DNA of 64,000 bases from Laspinema palackyanum D2a (lineage in GTDB: Bacteria; Cyanobacteriota; Cyanobacteriia; Cyanobacteriales; Laspinemataceae), in the NCBI GenBank assembly GCA_025370845.1, contig JAMXFF010000040.1, forward strand, positions 1 to 64,000, given 5' to 3'. Shown here piece by piece: positions 35,748 to 44,135 of the stretch (the stretch's first letter is position 1; every line of letters begins with the position of its first letter). The notes beneath the pieces are model-generated. The model was not told the origin of the DNA. It saw nothing but the letters and a program-made list of their open reading frames with translations, and made no database searches. Made by a program: the position numbers and the translations under genes.

Positions 35748-36728
35748 CTAAACACCTAAAGAGGCTTTGGCTTCTTTGGGATTTACCCATTTGTTCTCAA
35801 ATAGAATCCAATGTTGGTCCCCAAAAATAGCGTCAATTTTATGGCCCTCTTGAGCCAATTCGTAAGCCTTTTTCCCCGCTTCTTTTTTGGTTAATCCACT
35901 GGAATCTAAATACTTTTTGGTATCCAGATTAAAAATGAAATATTTCTCGGACTTGTCCGATTTAATCACCCGCAAGCGATAGGTTTTCGGCGGCTCCTTT
36001 GGACTGGGCTTTACCAAAGCAAAATTGAGTGAAGCTCCGGCCAACAGGTTGACATCCACTTCTTCTTCATCTTGCTGTTTAGGAAGGGGCTTGACTAACC
36101 CAAAATTAATCGAAGCGTTTGATAGTTGTCCGAGGTCAATTTCTTCCTCGTACTCGTCCTTGATGGGATTATTTTTCTGGAAACTAACCGGGTTAATCTG
36201 AGTTAATTTCCGCTCAAACCTTTCATCTGAAATTTGCCGTAACCCACGGCGTCGGTCTTTTTCGTGATTTCCAGATTTTAGGGTGATTCCTAATTCGGAA
36301 CTAAGCATTAATTGATGCTTGCATTTGTTTCCGATTAGCCCTTTTCCCCGCACAAACGCAGGACAATCACAACCAATAGAACAAACTTGATAACTTCTGG
36401 GTTCCCCGCTTTTCTTGCTACCAGAAACGGGGAAAACATTGAAGAAACCTTCGGGGGCTTTTTCTGCTTTTTCAACTAAATACATGGGCCAATCTTGGGC
36501 GCTACATTGCCGTGAAAGGATTCGCCCATCCTTGGTTTCAAACGTGACCACGGCTCGGAACCGGGTCTCATGATATACGATGTGACCCCGATGCCACACC
36601 GGGACTTCATATTTGGCAAAACGGACAGCTAGAGGCCGTTTTGCGTCTTTCCAATGCTTGATTTTGTTCCAAATCGCCTCGTAATAGCTGTCCTGATTCT
36701 TGAAAAATCCAATAATTGTTGTAGACAT
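35748..36728 (-). CDS. SWIM zinc-finger protein with internal duplication
   Basis: 326 residues. Residues about 115-140 hold CSIGCDCPAFVRGKG and later CKHQL; C120-x-C122...C136-x-H138 fits a SWIM zinc finger, which binds DNA or proteins. Residues about 200-245 contain two copies of an EE-(I/V)D-L-AS-NF-LVKP-PK unit. A basic C-terminus has WGEK-type lysine-rich stretches. May function in plasmid recombination or replication. Confidence 0.72.
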   Translation of the reverse strand: MSTTIIGFFKNQDSYYEAIWNKIKHWKDAKRPLAVRFAKYEVPVWHRGHIVYHETRFRAVVTFETKDGRILSRQCSAQDWPMYLVEKAEKAPEGFFNVFPVSGSKKSGEPRSYQVCSIGCDCPAFVRGKGLIGNKCKHQLMLSSELGITLKSGNHEKDRRRGLRQISDERFERKLTQINPVSFQKNNPIKDEYEEEIDLGQLSNASINFGLVKPLPKQQDEEEVDVNLLAGASLNFALVKPSPKEPPKTYRLRVIKSDKSEKYFIFNLDTKKYLDSSGLTKKEAGKKAYELAQEGHKIDAIFGDQHWILFENKWVNPKEAKASLGV

Positions 36729-36762
36729 TGCTAGAATCCTCGTAGTTACATTTAACTGCTGA

Positions 36763-36782
36763 GGGAGGATTGGCGTCCTCCC
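36763..36782 (-). other. Intercistronic hairpin
   Basis: GGGAGGA and TCCTCCC stem between the small gene at 36795 and the SWIM gene. Confidence 0.5.
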
Positions 36783-36794
36783 TTGTTTCCTGAA

Positions 36795-36923
36795 TTAGAG
36801 CCAGCGCTCTACCTTGACCGCTGGGCTTGGACTCAATTTTTTGAACTTAATCACTGCCTCCTCCGGTGAGGAAGCGGGGATATAGTAGCCTTGACCCGAG
36901 GGGGTCTCAATTCTCCATGTCAT
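36795..36923 (-). CDS. Small hypothetical protein
   Basis: 42 residues, MTWRIETPSGQGYYIPASSP then EEAVIKFKKLSPSPAVKVERWL. AAGGAG lies eight bases upstream. It is the first gene of the minus-strand block and has the same hairpin after it as its neighbours. Confidence 0.6.
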   Translation of the reverse strand: MTWRIETPSGQGYYIPASSPEEAVIKFKKLSPSPAVKVERWL

Positions 36924-37050
36924 TGTTCTGCTCCTTTGGTTTAGGGCCTCCCAAGTACCGCGTCGGATCCGTCGCTCCCCAGGCGCGGTGAAGTGGGTTG
37001 TATTTAGTTGTCTTGGTTCGGTTCGGTTTCTTAACCATGCTCTTATTATT

Positions 37051-37119
37051 GCATGGGGACACGCAATAAAGCAACCCTTTTTAACATTTCTTTACAATCT
37101 TTTTTGCCTGTCCCCGTGC
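37051..37119 (+). promoter_or_regulatory. Inverted operator pair before a small gene
   Basis: GCATGGGGACACGC (37051-37064) and GCCTGTCCCCGTGC (37106-37119) are inverted and match at 12 of 14 positions. The spacing, about five helical turns, and the leader location suggest a regulator site for the gene at 37153. Confidence 0.55.
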
Positions 37120-37152
37120 TATATTGAAATTAATGATGAGGAGGATCCAACG

Positions 37153-37383
37153 ATGGGACGAGGTAGGCCGGGAGGCAACCCCGAATTAAAAGAGCACAGT
37201 TACACCACCAAACGCCCTGAGCCGCTTCTCGCCAAGCTCTCTATGAGAATTGAGTCGTCGGTAATGGAGAAATTGAAAGATGATGAGACCTGGCAGGAAG
37301 ATGTCAGAGAAGCCATAGCTAGAGTTCTCCACAGCCGGGGCGAACTCTCGGAAGACTTGAAACAGTATTATGGACTGGAGTAA
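37153..37383 (+). CDS. Small RHH-like regulator
   Basis: 76 residues from ATG 37153, with GAGGAGG ten bases upstream; longer open frame is not supported. Basic start (MGRGRPGGNPELKEHSY) then LSMRIESSVMEKLKDDETW, a beta strand followed by helix as in ribbon-helix-helix proteins. Divergent from the small gene at 36795 and likely autoregulated through the inverted pair upstream. Confidence 0.65.
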   Translation: MGRGRPGGNPELKEHSYTTKRPEPLLAKLSMRIESSVMEKLKDDETWQEDVREAIARVLHSRGELSEDLKQYYGLE

Positions 37384-37415
37384 ACTGCAAGTCTGTAATT
37401 TGCAATGACTGATAA

Positions 37416-37453
37416 AAAAAAATCACCTCTACCGATTGGGAGGTGATTTTTTG
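37416..37453. terminator. Bidirectional terminator
   Basis: AATCACCTC and GAGGTGATT arms with A-run before and T-run after. Confidence 0.85.
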
Positions 37454-37971
37454 CTTTAGAAAAGAGACAACTGAACCGGGGCCGCATTGGAAACCCACCA
37501 ACCGGAACCAACCGAAGACAAACCCCAACCGGCAGGAGCCGAAACACCGGCGGGGAGACAGACCAAGCACCGAACGCCTCACCGCTGGATTCAGATAACT
37601 CTCAGGTCTGATAGTTATTGGGATGGTTCATTTGAGATGGCCCCACCAGATAACTGTTAGCTCTGATAGTTATTGTCCTGGACCCATCGCCTCAAACTCG
37701 GATAACTCTCAGCCCTGACAGTTATTGGGTGGGACCAGGCTCGGACCGAGTTGCGATAACTATCAGCCCTGATAGTTATTTCCCCATAACCGATCGCCCC
37801 AACGGATTCGGATAAAACTCCCGGCGATTCTCGTTCATCGGCATGAAACTCCGATAACTCTCAGAACTGACAGTTATCTCGGTTGATATCCGGCATTTAA
37901 AAACTGAAGAAACTACAAAGGCGATCGCCTGCCCTAAAGCGATCGCCTAAATTGATTTATTCGATTAGGTA
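37454..37971. repeat. Palindrome cluster
   Basis: About six palindromes (near 37592, 37651, 37698, 37753, 37854), HIP1 and no gene. Confidence 0.65.
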
Positions 37972-38271
37972 TTATTGCCTGATGCAACAGCCAATTGCCC
38001 AAAGCAATTCAGCCAATGCGTCATTAGGTAAGGACTTTAAATCTTTCAGCATTTCCTCAGAATTGCCATTAACCTGAATAGCGGATTGATTAATCAGATC
38101 TGGACTATTCACAACAACCGAGAGACCGCACTCATTCCCAACGATTTTCTGGGCGATTACTGCTTTCTGCTCGATAGTCAAATAATCCAGCGAATTGACT
38201 ATTTCCTCAAAACCTATAGTGTTTCCTAAAATTTCAGAGTTGAAATCTCGCGATTTTAGGTAATGGTTCAT
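37972..38271 (-). CDS. Hypothetical protein after Xre regulator
   Basis: 99 residues. C-terminus reads LPNDALAELLWAIGCC. No family named. It starts three bases after the stop of the Xre gene and is co-transcribed with it. Confidence 0.6.
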   Translation of the reverse strand: MNHYLKSRDFNSEILGNTIGFEEIVNSLDYLTIEQKAVIAQKIVGNECGLSVVVNSPDLINQSAIQVNGNSEEMLKDLKSLPNDALAELLWAIGCCIRQ

Positions 38272-38274
38272 CGC

Positions 38275-38634
38275 TCACCCTCGAACTAATTCAATCTCCC
38301 TATTATTGCTCTTTTTGTTGCCGCGCACCTTTTCAGAGATGGCAAAAATTAAATTGCTTAACTCTTCTGGATTCATCTGTTCAACGGCTTCGACTGCCGA
38401 CACACAAAAAAAATCGGCACCCGCCACCCGCCGCCCAAACTCACGGCGAAACCCGGGAGCCATCTCCTCGCAAATCTCTAGGTATTTCTCTAACTCCCAA
38501 ATCGTCGTGTTCGCCCTACCGGACCTAACCCCGCTTAAGTGCCTCTCACTTTTCCCAGCAGCCTCCGCCAATTTCCGATTCTGGATTTTGAAGCTGTCCA
38601 TCGTTTCTTTAAAGGCTTGCTGAATGGTTACCAT
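38275..38634 (-). CDS. Xre-family repressor
   Basis: 119 residues. QNRKLAEAAGKSERHLSGVR and SGRANTTIWELEKYLEICEE is a Xre helix-turn-helix (residues 18-55). GAGGGG ribosome site. Divergent from the replication-type gene at 38839, with a perfect operator between, so it may control copy number or expression of that gene. Confidence 0.75.
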   Translation of the reverse strand: MVTIQQAFKETMDSFKIQNRKLAEAAGKSERHLSGVRSGRANTTIWELEKYLEICEEMAPGFRREFGRRVAGADFFCVSAVEAVEQMNPEELSNLIFAISEKVRGNKKSNNREIELVRG

Positions 38635-38661
38635 ATCCCCTCTTCATAATTCTTTACAAAA

Positions 38662-38684
38662 AGATAGACCTGACAAGTCTATCT
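38662..38684. promoter_or_regulatory. Perfect operator dyad between repressor and replication gene
   Basis: AGATAGAC-CTGACAA-GTCTATCT, 8-bp arms. A related half-site CAAGTCTA recurs at about 38705. TATAAT at 38691 could be the -10 box of the plus-strand promoter. Confidence 0.6.
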
Positions 38685-38838
38685 CTTCATTATAATAGAA
38701 ACGTCAAGTCTAATACCATATTTTTTTACTTACTAACGATGGTAACTCAACTTGCTCCGTTTGACCACAGGGCGACGTTTCAGCCTGCCAAGTCTTGCCG
38801 TTTAGAAGTGTGTTCCCGACAAACAGAGGGGGGCCGTC

Positions 38839-39960
38839 ATGACTAGCTTTTACGCGCTAACCCCAACCGTTGCCCAGAAACTCAGAGAAGCCAAGCTCAC
38901 CGCTGCCGAGTGGCGGATTTGGAGCTATCTCACTGAACTCGACCCCTGGGGCGATCGGTACATAGATGTCGAGACCTTAAATATTCTGCAACAGTGCGAT
39001 TGCTCCAAAGCCACCTTTTACCGGGCGATGGGCAAATTCCAAGACCTCGGGCTGTTCGACTTCCAGGCAAAACTCAGTTTCCGAAACCAGAAGGGCTTCT
39101 CCAAGTCCGTCTCAAACTTGCAAACCCAGTCTCATTCCTGCGAAACCAGTCGCAAAAATGAGACTCAGATTCTCAGAAATGAGACTCAGATTCTCAAAAA
39201 TGAGACAGATGTTGCAAGAATGAGAAAATCGAAGCCCAAAACCCTTTCAGGGCAAGGGGTTCAAACTCTCTCAGACTCTTCATATATACAGACTAAAAAA
39301 CCACCAATCAAGAAGGTGGCGGGTGAACGAATTGAATCGGGGATGTCGAAGGCGATCGACTGCCTAAGTGTTCAGGCTGACTGCCCAACTGTTCTGGGGG
39401 ACTGCCCAAATGGGCAGGTGTTCAGCCCAATCGTTCAGGCTGACTGCCCAATCGTTCCGAACGAGCGGCCAAAACCCATACAGAAAGAGCGTTTCGAGCA
39501 GTCCTCAGATAATTCAAATAATTCAAATAAACCATCCATCCATAAGAAGGTGGCGGGTGAACGAATGTTCAGAGAGCCGGAACAAGAGGCCCCCCAAGAA
39601 AAGAGTCCCAATATTCCTAGGGACCTCTATGCCAAATTGCAAGAACTGCAAATCCTGACCGGCAACTCGGGCAAAGATGCGTCTGTGCTGCGCGCAATTG
39701 CCTCGCGGGATATCTCGCAAGCGTATGGTGCGGCGGCGCACGTTGAACGCACGTTTGAGACCTGTTCCAACCCGAAAAGCGTTTTTCTCTTCCAGTTGCC
39801 TCAGCAGCCGAAAGAGAAACTCGGCCCGGTGCAGCCGGTGAAGACCGCTGAAGATTTTAGGTTGCCCCTTGCCATCCTGAAAAAGACCTACCCAGGGACA
39901 TGGCAGGAAGCGGCGATTTATCACGGCTACTCCCCGGAGGAAATTAATGCAGAGATTTAA
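38839..39960 (+). CDS. Probable replication initiator with iterons inside its coding sequence
   Basis: 373 residues. Residues 10-75 form a winged helix (LTAAEWRIWSYLTELDPWGD ... CSKATFYRAMGKFQDLGLF). Residues about 95-130 are encoded by iterons and give a repeated NETQIL unit. Proline-rich linkers and two KKVAGER copies follow, then a C-terminal domain shared with the gene at 54584 (QAYGAAAHVERTFETCSNPK...VFLFQLPQQP). The location after a Xre repressor and the iterons support an initiator role. GAGGGGGG precedes the ATG. Another small gene overlaps its end. Confidence 0.72.
   Translation: MTSFYALTPTVAQKLREAKLTAAEWRIWSYLTELDPWGDRYIDVETLNILQQCDCSKATFYRAMGKFQDLGLFDFQAKLSFRNQKGFSKSVSNLQTQSHSCETSRKNETQILRNETQILKNETDVARMRKSKPKTLSGQGVQTLSDSSYIQTKKPPIKKVAGERIESGMSKAIDCLSVQADCPTVLGDCPNGQVFSPIVQADCPIVPNERPKPIQKERFEQSSDNSNNSNKPSIHKKVAGERMFREPEQEAPQEKSPNIPRDLYAKLQELQILTGNSGKDASVLRAIASRDISQAYGAAAHVERTFETCSNPKSVFLFQLPQQPKEKLGPVQPVKTAEDFRLPLAILKKTYPGTWQEAAIYHGYSPEEINAEI
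39130..39225 (+). repeat. Iteron array inside the initiator gene
   Basis: Five 14-base units of the form TCTCA-N4-TGAGA (two perfect, others with one or two changes) begin at 39130, 39150, 39171, 39192 and 39212. Spacing is 20-21 bases, two helical turns. The same unit and spacing recur at 58726. This is typical of plasmid initiator-binding iterons. Confidence 0.75.
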
Positions 39961-40186
39961 TTATCAAAGAATTGAACACCGAGGTCTTTGGCTATCGACT
40001 TTCCCCGAATTTGAGCCGGTAAGTCAAAGGATAGAACGCGGTGATTACCGTTCGCTAATTGTTGGCAGTGGCTTGACTATCCGTTATCAAGGCCGGTTGT
40101 TAGCTAAATGCAGAGGATTTTCAAGTGTCGAACAAGCCCTCACCTGGGGCAAAAACAAGATTGATGCAATTGTGGATTCTTTATAG
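39947..40186 (+). CDS. Small hypothetical protein after initiator
   Basis: 79 residues. ATG lies within the end of the initiator gene with GGAGG eight bases before, so coupling is likely. Unrecognised. Confidence 0.6.
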   Translation: MQRFNYQRIEHRGLWLSTFPEFEPVSQRIERGDYRSLIVGSGLTIRYQGRLLAKCRGFSSVEQALTWGKNKIDAIVDSL

Positions 40187-40203
40187 CAATTGGAGAGAAT
40201 AAA

Positions 40204-40629
40204 ATGCCAATGAATAAAGATGACTATCCCTCGAATTGGGATGAGATTGCGAGGGAGATTAAAGATAAAGCAAACTGGGTTTGTCAAGAGTGCGGAAAAC
40301 CTTGCCGCAGACCAGGGACAAGTTGGGTGGAATTTGTCGAAAGTCTGTTAAGTAGTCCTTGGTACGACCACACTTTTGAGGAAGTGTTTGACGATGAATC
40401 CGGCGAGTGGGGAATTGTGGAGAAAAAACAGCGGTTCACTTTGACTGTAAGCCATGCAAACCATAATCCGCTTGATTGTCGCCCAGAGAATCTCCGAGCC
40501 TTGTGTTCAACTTGTCATCTGAAATATGACGCACCTCATCACGCGAACTCACGGCGACGAAATAGCCGCAAAAAGTTAGAAGAAAACGGGCAATTAACAC
40601 TTAATTTTGAGGTAGCTCTTGAAAAATAA
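40204..40629 (+). CDS. HNH endonuclease
   Basis: 141 residues. CQECGKPC and CSTCHLKYD provide a zinc pair, and TLTVSHANHNPLDCRPENLR supplies the HNH core. Relative of the gene at 52518. Near the C-terminus is GQLTLNF, which fits the beta-clamp hexapeptide QLxLxF. Follows the small gene at 39947 and overlaps the next by 11 bases. Probable DNA endonuclease. Confidence 0.8.
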   Translation: MPMNKDDYPSNWDEIAREIKDKANWVCQECGKPCRRPGTSWVEFVESLLSSPWYDHTFEEVFDDESGEWGIVEKKQRFTLTVSHANHNPLDCRPENLRALCSTCHLKYDAPHHANSRRRNSRKKLEENGQLTLNFEVALEK

Positions 40630-43030
40630 AAACAAGCGCAATCAAGTCATTGCTCAAGAATATTCTAACAGTCCCATCACGGTGTTAGAAATTGCAACCA
40701 ATTATGGGATGAGTGCGGCGGAAGTAATCGAAATTTTATCCGCTCAGTTAGGTGACCGATATCGCGAATTGGTCGAGTTAAAACGTCAAGAAAATCAAGG
40801 AGCAAATACCATGTCTGACAATTTCTTTCATGTAGGTGACAAAGTTCAATGGACTAATGCCGAAGGCGATCGAGTCATCGGCGTGATTTCCCAGAAGTTC
40901 ACAAAAAAGTGCTGGTTAAAGCCCGCCGGTGCTGACCAGGTGGGTGAGACCATCACAGGAGTTTCCCTGGAGGAAATCGAACTCTACTCATCAGAACCCG
41001 GCCCCATTGAGGTGGCCCTGGCTGAGATGGCATCAGATAACTGTCAGACCCGACAGTTATCGGAATCGGTGGAGCCGGTGGAGATGGATGAGATGGAATC
41101 AGATAACTGTCAGACCCGACAGTTATCGGAATCGGTGGAGCCGGTGGAGCCGGTGGAGTTGGTGGAGTCGGTGGAGTTGGTGGAGTTAGAATCCGATAAC
41201 TCTCAGAGCCAACAGTTATCTCAGTGGCAACCTGGCGATCGCGTCCAATTCTTTGACGAAGATAGCGACCAGTGGATATCCGGTGAGCTTGAGTCCGTTG
41301 AGGAGGAATCGGATTACTGCACAATTTCAACATCCGCCGGGGAAACCTGGTTTACCTTCGCCAGTCAGTTAGAACCGGCTGAAGAAGATTCGGACAATAA
41401 CTGTCAGAGCCAACAGTTATCGGAGTCGGTGGAGTTGGTGGAGTCGGAGGAAGAAAATAACTGTCAGGACCGACAGTTTGAGGAGATTCCAGAAACCGAT
41501 GGAGATTCAGAAAAGTTTTGGTTGCCCTTGGAGGCGATCGCAGAACATCCGGCTTTCCAACCTCGGGGGCGAAACTGGCAGACCTCTGATAAAGGGATTG
41601 ATTCGGATGTCGTTTCCCAATACACCGACTGGTTAGAGTTCAGCGAACCCCCAGCGCTGGAAGTTTGGTTTGGTGAGTTGGAAGGTGAGGAAAAATATTG
41701 GTTGCTGGCAGGGCATCATCGGATTCGTGCCTTGCGTAAAGCAGGGCGTGAGAATGTGGAATGTTTCCAATGGGCACAATCTTACGAAGAAGCCATCTAC
41801 CGTGCTTCTACCTCGAACGCCGGTCGCGGGAACCGGACTCGCCAAGTTCATAAGATGGAGCGCTCCGAATGGGGCGAGGCTTGTAAGGCTTTCTTGCGGA
41901 TTTGCGATCGGCTATCACCGGAGGCAGTTCACGAATTCTTGAACGAAGCGGCAGCGTTGACCGGACAAACTAAGAAATGGTCCAAGTTGAATAACATGGC
42001 GATTGCGGCAGTCTTTGGGATTAGTCCCGCTTCGGTGATTGAATACAAAAAACAGATTGAACTGGAAAAAGCGGCTTCTGAGTTTCCGAAAGGAACTCGT
42101 GTTTTGTTGATTAACTATAAAGAAATCCATTTGCTCAATGAGCGGAAATATCGGTTAGGAACAGTCAACAACTTTGATGGCACCAAAGGTCTGCACGTCA
42201 TTTTTGATTATGTCCGTTGTCCCAGCAACTTATATCATTTGCCGAGTGATTTAGTCAAAGTAGATGACCCACCCTACGAAAAACCGAAGACCTTCAAAGT
42301 AGGCGATCGAGTCTGGGGCGAAGATAAAGGATATGGCGTGGTCGTTTCCATAACTAGCGAAAATGCGGTCCACTGGCTCAAAAATACTGACGACGAACAT
42401 CCCCTAGTTTTCTGGGAATCAGGACGGCATACCAATTATGGAATGTTTAACGTGGATTATGAGGGACAGGTTGATGAGATTCCCTCGATTGAGGAACGTC
42501 TCAAAAAACTCGGAGATTACATCACGGTTGACTTAAAAGATGAGCCTGATAAAAGTTTCGTCAAGACCAATGCAGTTGAGCTTTTTGAATATCTAAAATC
42601 GCTGGTTAATCCTTCCGAAGTTCAACCGGAATCAACAACGGTTAAACAGGAAGAAAAACAGCAACGGCAAGCAGTTTTAGGCCGCTCAACTCCTGCCGGT
42701 GGTGGCGGGTCTGCTGGGTCGGAATTGCCGGATGTATCTGGAGTCAATGGCAAACATCCGGAAAATCCTGCAACCACCGCAGTTGGGCCGTTAGAGCGTC
42801 CGGCTGAAGTGACAAGTTTGGAAGATGCCAAATTTTATGCGCGACAGTCTGCGGCTTTATCAACAGCGGCTAGTTTAAAAGTTGATTTGCCCGTTCTTCC
42901 TGATAAAGAATTACAGGATATTATTGACGCGGCTGAGGCAGAGTTGGAACGTCGTCGGCTTGAGTCAAAGCAAAATTCTAATCTCGCTTTTGAGCCGGTT
43001 CAAAATGGGTTAGAATCAATTGCAAGTTAG
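40619..43030 (+). CDS. ParB-fold protein with SH3-like repeats and embedded palindromes
   Basis: 803 residues from TTG 40619; ATG 40811 with AGGAG eight bases upstream is an alternative, though the extension holds an HTH-like segment. KOW/SH3-type modules (VGDKVQW, PGDRVQF, VGDRVWG) alternate with linkers. Five in-frame palindromes encode DNCQTRQLSE-type decapeptides between residues about 140 and 290. A ParB/Srx nuclease domain follows (about 300-440), with LAGHHRIRALRKAG as the G-H-H-R motif. C-terminal coiled coil. Likely DNA binding; enzymatic action unproven. Confidence 0.75.
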   Translation: MKNKNKRNQVIAQEYSNSPITVLEIATNYGMSAAEVIEILSAQLGDRYRELVELKRQENQGANTMSDNFFHVGDKVQWTNAEGDRVIGVISQKFTKKCWLKPAGADQVGETITGVSLEEIELYSSEPGPIEVALAEMASDNCQTRQLSESVEPVEMDEMESDNCQTRQLSESVEPVEPVELVESVELVELESDNSQSQQLSQWQPGDRVQFFDEDSDQWISGELESVEEESDYCTISTSAGETWFTFASQLEPAEEDSDNNCQSQQLSESVELVESEEENNCQDRQFEEIPETDGDSEKFWLPLEAIAEHPAFQPRGRNWQTSDKGIDSDVVSQYTDWLEFSEPPALEVWFGELEGEEKYWLLAGHHRIRALRKAGRENVECFQWAQSYEEAIYRASTSNAGRGNRTRQVHKMERSEWGEACKAFLRICDRLSPEAVHEFLNEAAALTGQTKKWSKLNNMAIAAVFGISPASVIEYKKQIELEKAASEFPKGTRVLLINYKEIHLLNERKYRLGTVNNFDGTKGLHVIFDYVRCPSNLYHLPSDLVKVDDPPYEKPKTFKVGDRVWGEDKGYGVVVSITSENAVHWLKNTDDEHPLVFWESGRHTNYGMFNVDYEGQVDEIPSIEERLKKLGDYITVDLKDEPDKSFVKTNAVELFEYLKSLVNPSEVQPESTTVKQEEKQQRQAVLGRSTPAGGGGSAGSELPDVSGVNGKHPENPATTAVGPLERPAEVTSLEDAKFYARQSAALSTAASLKVDLPVLPDKELQDIIDAAEAELERRRLESKQNSNLAFEPVQNGLESIAS
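41037..41060 (+). repeat. In-frame palindrome 1
   Basis: 24-base palindrome with the T of the right arm replaced by C, which removes the TGA stop in the coding frame. Encodes DNCQTRQLSE. Confidence 0.85.
41103..41126 (+). repeat. In-frame palindrome 2
   Basis: Same change as copy 1; encodes the same decapeptide. Confidence 0.85.
41196..41219 (+). repeat. In-frame palindrome 3
   Basis: Left arm has C at the variable position, and the right arm reads CCAACAG, which also avoids the stop. Encodes DNSQSQQLSQ. Confidence 0.85.
41397..41420 (+). repeat. In-frame palindrome 4
   Basis: Right arm CCAACAG; encodes NNCQSQQLSE. Confidence 0.85.
41457..41480 (+). repeat. In-frame palindrome 5
   Basis: Right arm begins CCGACAG; encodes NNCQDRQFEE. 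Confidence 0.8.
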
Positions 43031-43042
43031 ATTATTTTTAGG

Positions 43043-43073
43043 GTTTCACCAGGGATAATCTCTCTGGTGAAAC
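43043..43073 (+). terminator. Hairpin after ParB-fold gene
   Basis: GTTTCACCAG and CTGGTGAAAC perfect arms; no T-run follows, so it may be a processing signal instead. Confidence 0.45.
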
Positions 43074-43160
43074 TCCATGATTTATAGAGCATGACAAATG
43101 ACAGAGATTGGGGGAAAATATCAAGTCGGTGACGAGCAAGAAATTGGGGAGAACTATTCC

Positions 43161-43745
43161 ATGACAAACCTGATAATATTCGACAAAGACCAAACCTTAG
43201 TTGACTCTCTATGTGGGGAAAGATTTATCCAATCTCCCACAGACCAAGCAATTTTACCCGGTGCGGCTGAGGCGGTTCAAAGTTTTTATGAGCGCGGTTT
43301 CAGAATTGCGATCGCATCCAACCAAGGAGGAGTAGAGGCCAGGAAGAAAACCCTAGAATCTGCCATTGAAGAAATGCGGTTTTGCTTGTTTCTGTTCCCG
43401 GTGATTGAAACCGGGTTAATCGCACCGAACTACAGCGGGGAAAGCGCTTGGGAAATTACACAAACCACCGCCAAAGAAATCTCAGGAGACTTCGGAAGTT
43501 TCCGCAAACCGGGGCCGGGGATGTTGAACTATTTGATGAAACTCTATCAATCAACACCAAGCAAAACCTGGTTTATTGGGGACAGACCCGAAGATGAGCA
43601 AGCGGCTGAGTCAGCGGGGACACAGTTTATCGCTGCTGATATTGTCCGTGCCAGATACCTGCCCGGATTCAGCGAACTGCAAGTCAATGTGGAACAGTTA
43701 GAGTTTTTAGAGCCTCAATTAAAAGGTGTCTACAGATGGGAATGA
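43161..43745 (+). CDS. HAD-family phosphatase
   Basis: 194 residues from ATG 43161 (GGGAG about ten bases upstream). IIFDKDQTLV holds the nucleophile Asp, IASNQGG is motif II, FRKPGPGM carries the lysine and IGDRPEDEQAAESAG is motif IV. Similar to histidinol-phosphate or polynucleotide 3'-phosphatase members, with a short cap. It could repair DNA ends or dephosphorylate a sugar or nucleotide. Overlaps the next gene by 10 bases. Confidence 0.8.
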   Translation: MTNLIIFDKDQTLVDSLCGERFIQSPTDQAILPGAAEAVQSFYERGFRIAIASNQGGVEARKKTLESAIEEMRFCLFLFPVIETGLIAPNYSGESAWEITQTTAKEISGDFGSFRKPGPGMLNYLMKLYQSTPSKTWFIGDRPEDEQAAESAGTQFIAADIVRARYLPGFSELQVNVEQLEFLEPQLKGVYRWE

Positions 43746-44080
43746 GATTTAGTTACCGAAATTCAGGTAATAGAGCTATCGGATTTTGTGAAGTTGGTAT
43801 CACCACAGTCGAAGGCAAAATGCGGGTGACGGTGAAGGAACTCTCCGATAACCCGGGGATGAGCATCTGCAACGCTTTTGAAGATTTGTTTACGCAAGTC
43901 TGCAATTTATTCGAGTTGCCACCCGATGAGGTGGAGTGGGTTGAACACTGGCCCGCCTGGACAGCCAAAGAGGGCGGATATAATCGCCCCGAAGAAAGCT
44001 GGCACAGAGTAGACTTTGACCTGGTGGATGGTCGAGCGATTAACCCTCGGTGGACTCCGCTAAATCGGGAGAAAGATTGA
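43736..44080 (+). CDS. Hypothetical protein overlapping HAD gene
   Basis: 114 residues. Tryptophan-rich segment VEWVEHWPAWTAKEGGYNR. Overlap with the HAD gene and AAGGTG upstream suggest coupling. No family named. Confidence 0.6.
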   Translation: MGMRFSYRNSGNRAIGFCEVGITTVEGKMRVTVKELSDNPGMSICNAFEDLFTQVCNLFELPPDEVEWVEHWPAWTAKEGGYNRPEESWHRVDFDLVDGRAINPRWTPLNREKD

Positions 44081-44089
44081 TAGGCGAAT

Positions 44090-44117
44090 GCAAAAACCCC
44101 GCCAGTGCAGCGGGGTC
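44090..44117 (-). terminator. Terminator at convergent gene ends
   Basis: CCCCGC-CAGTGCA-GCGGGG with T-run on the minus strand. Serves the BRO-type gene at 44136. Confidence 0.75.
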
Positions 44118-44135
44118 AGTGTTTAAAAAATTAGT

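Noticed and set aside
36988-37152. N-terminal extension of the small RHH-like gene
   Set aside because: The region holds operator-like repeats, and GAGGAGG precedes ATG 37153.
41037-41480. Frameshifted or broken ParB-fold gene due to repeats
   Set aside because: All five repeats are in frame and stop-free, and downstream domains are intact.
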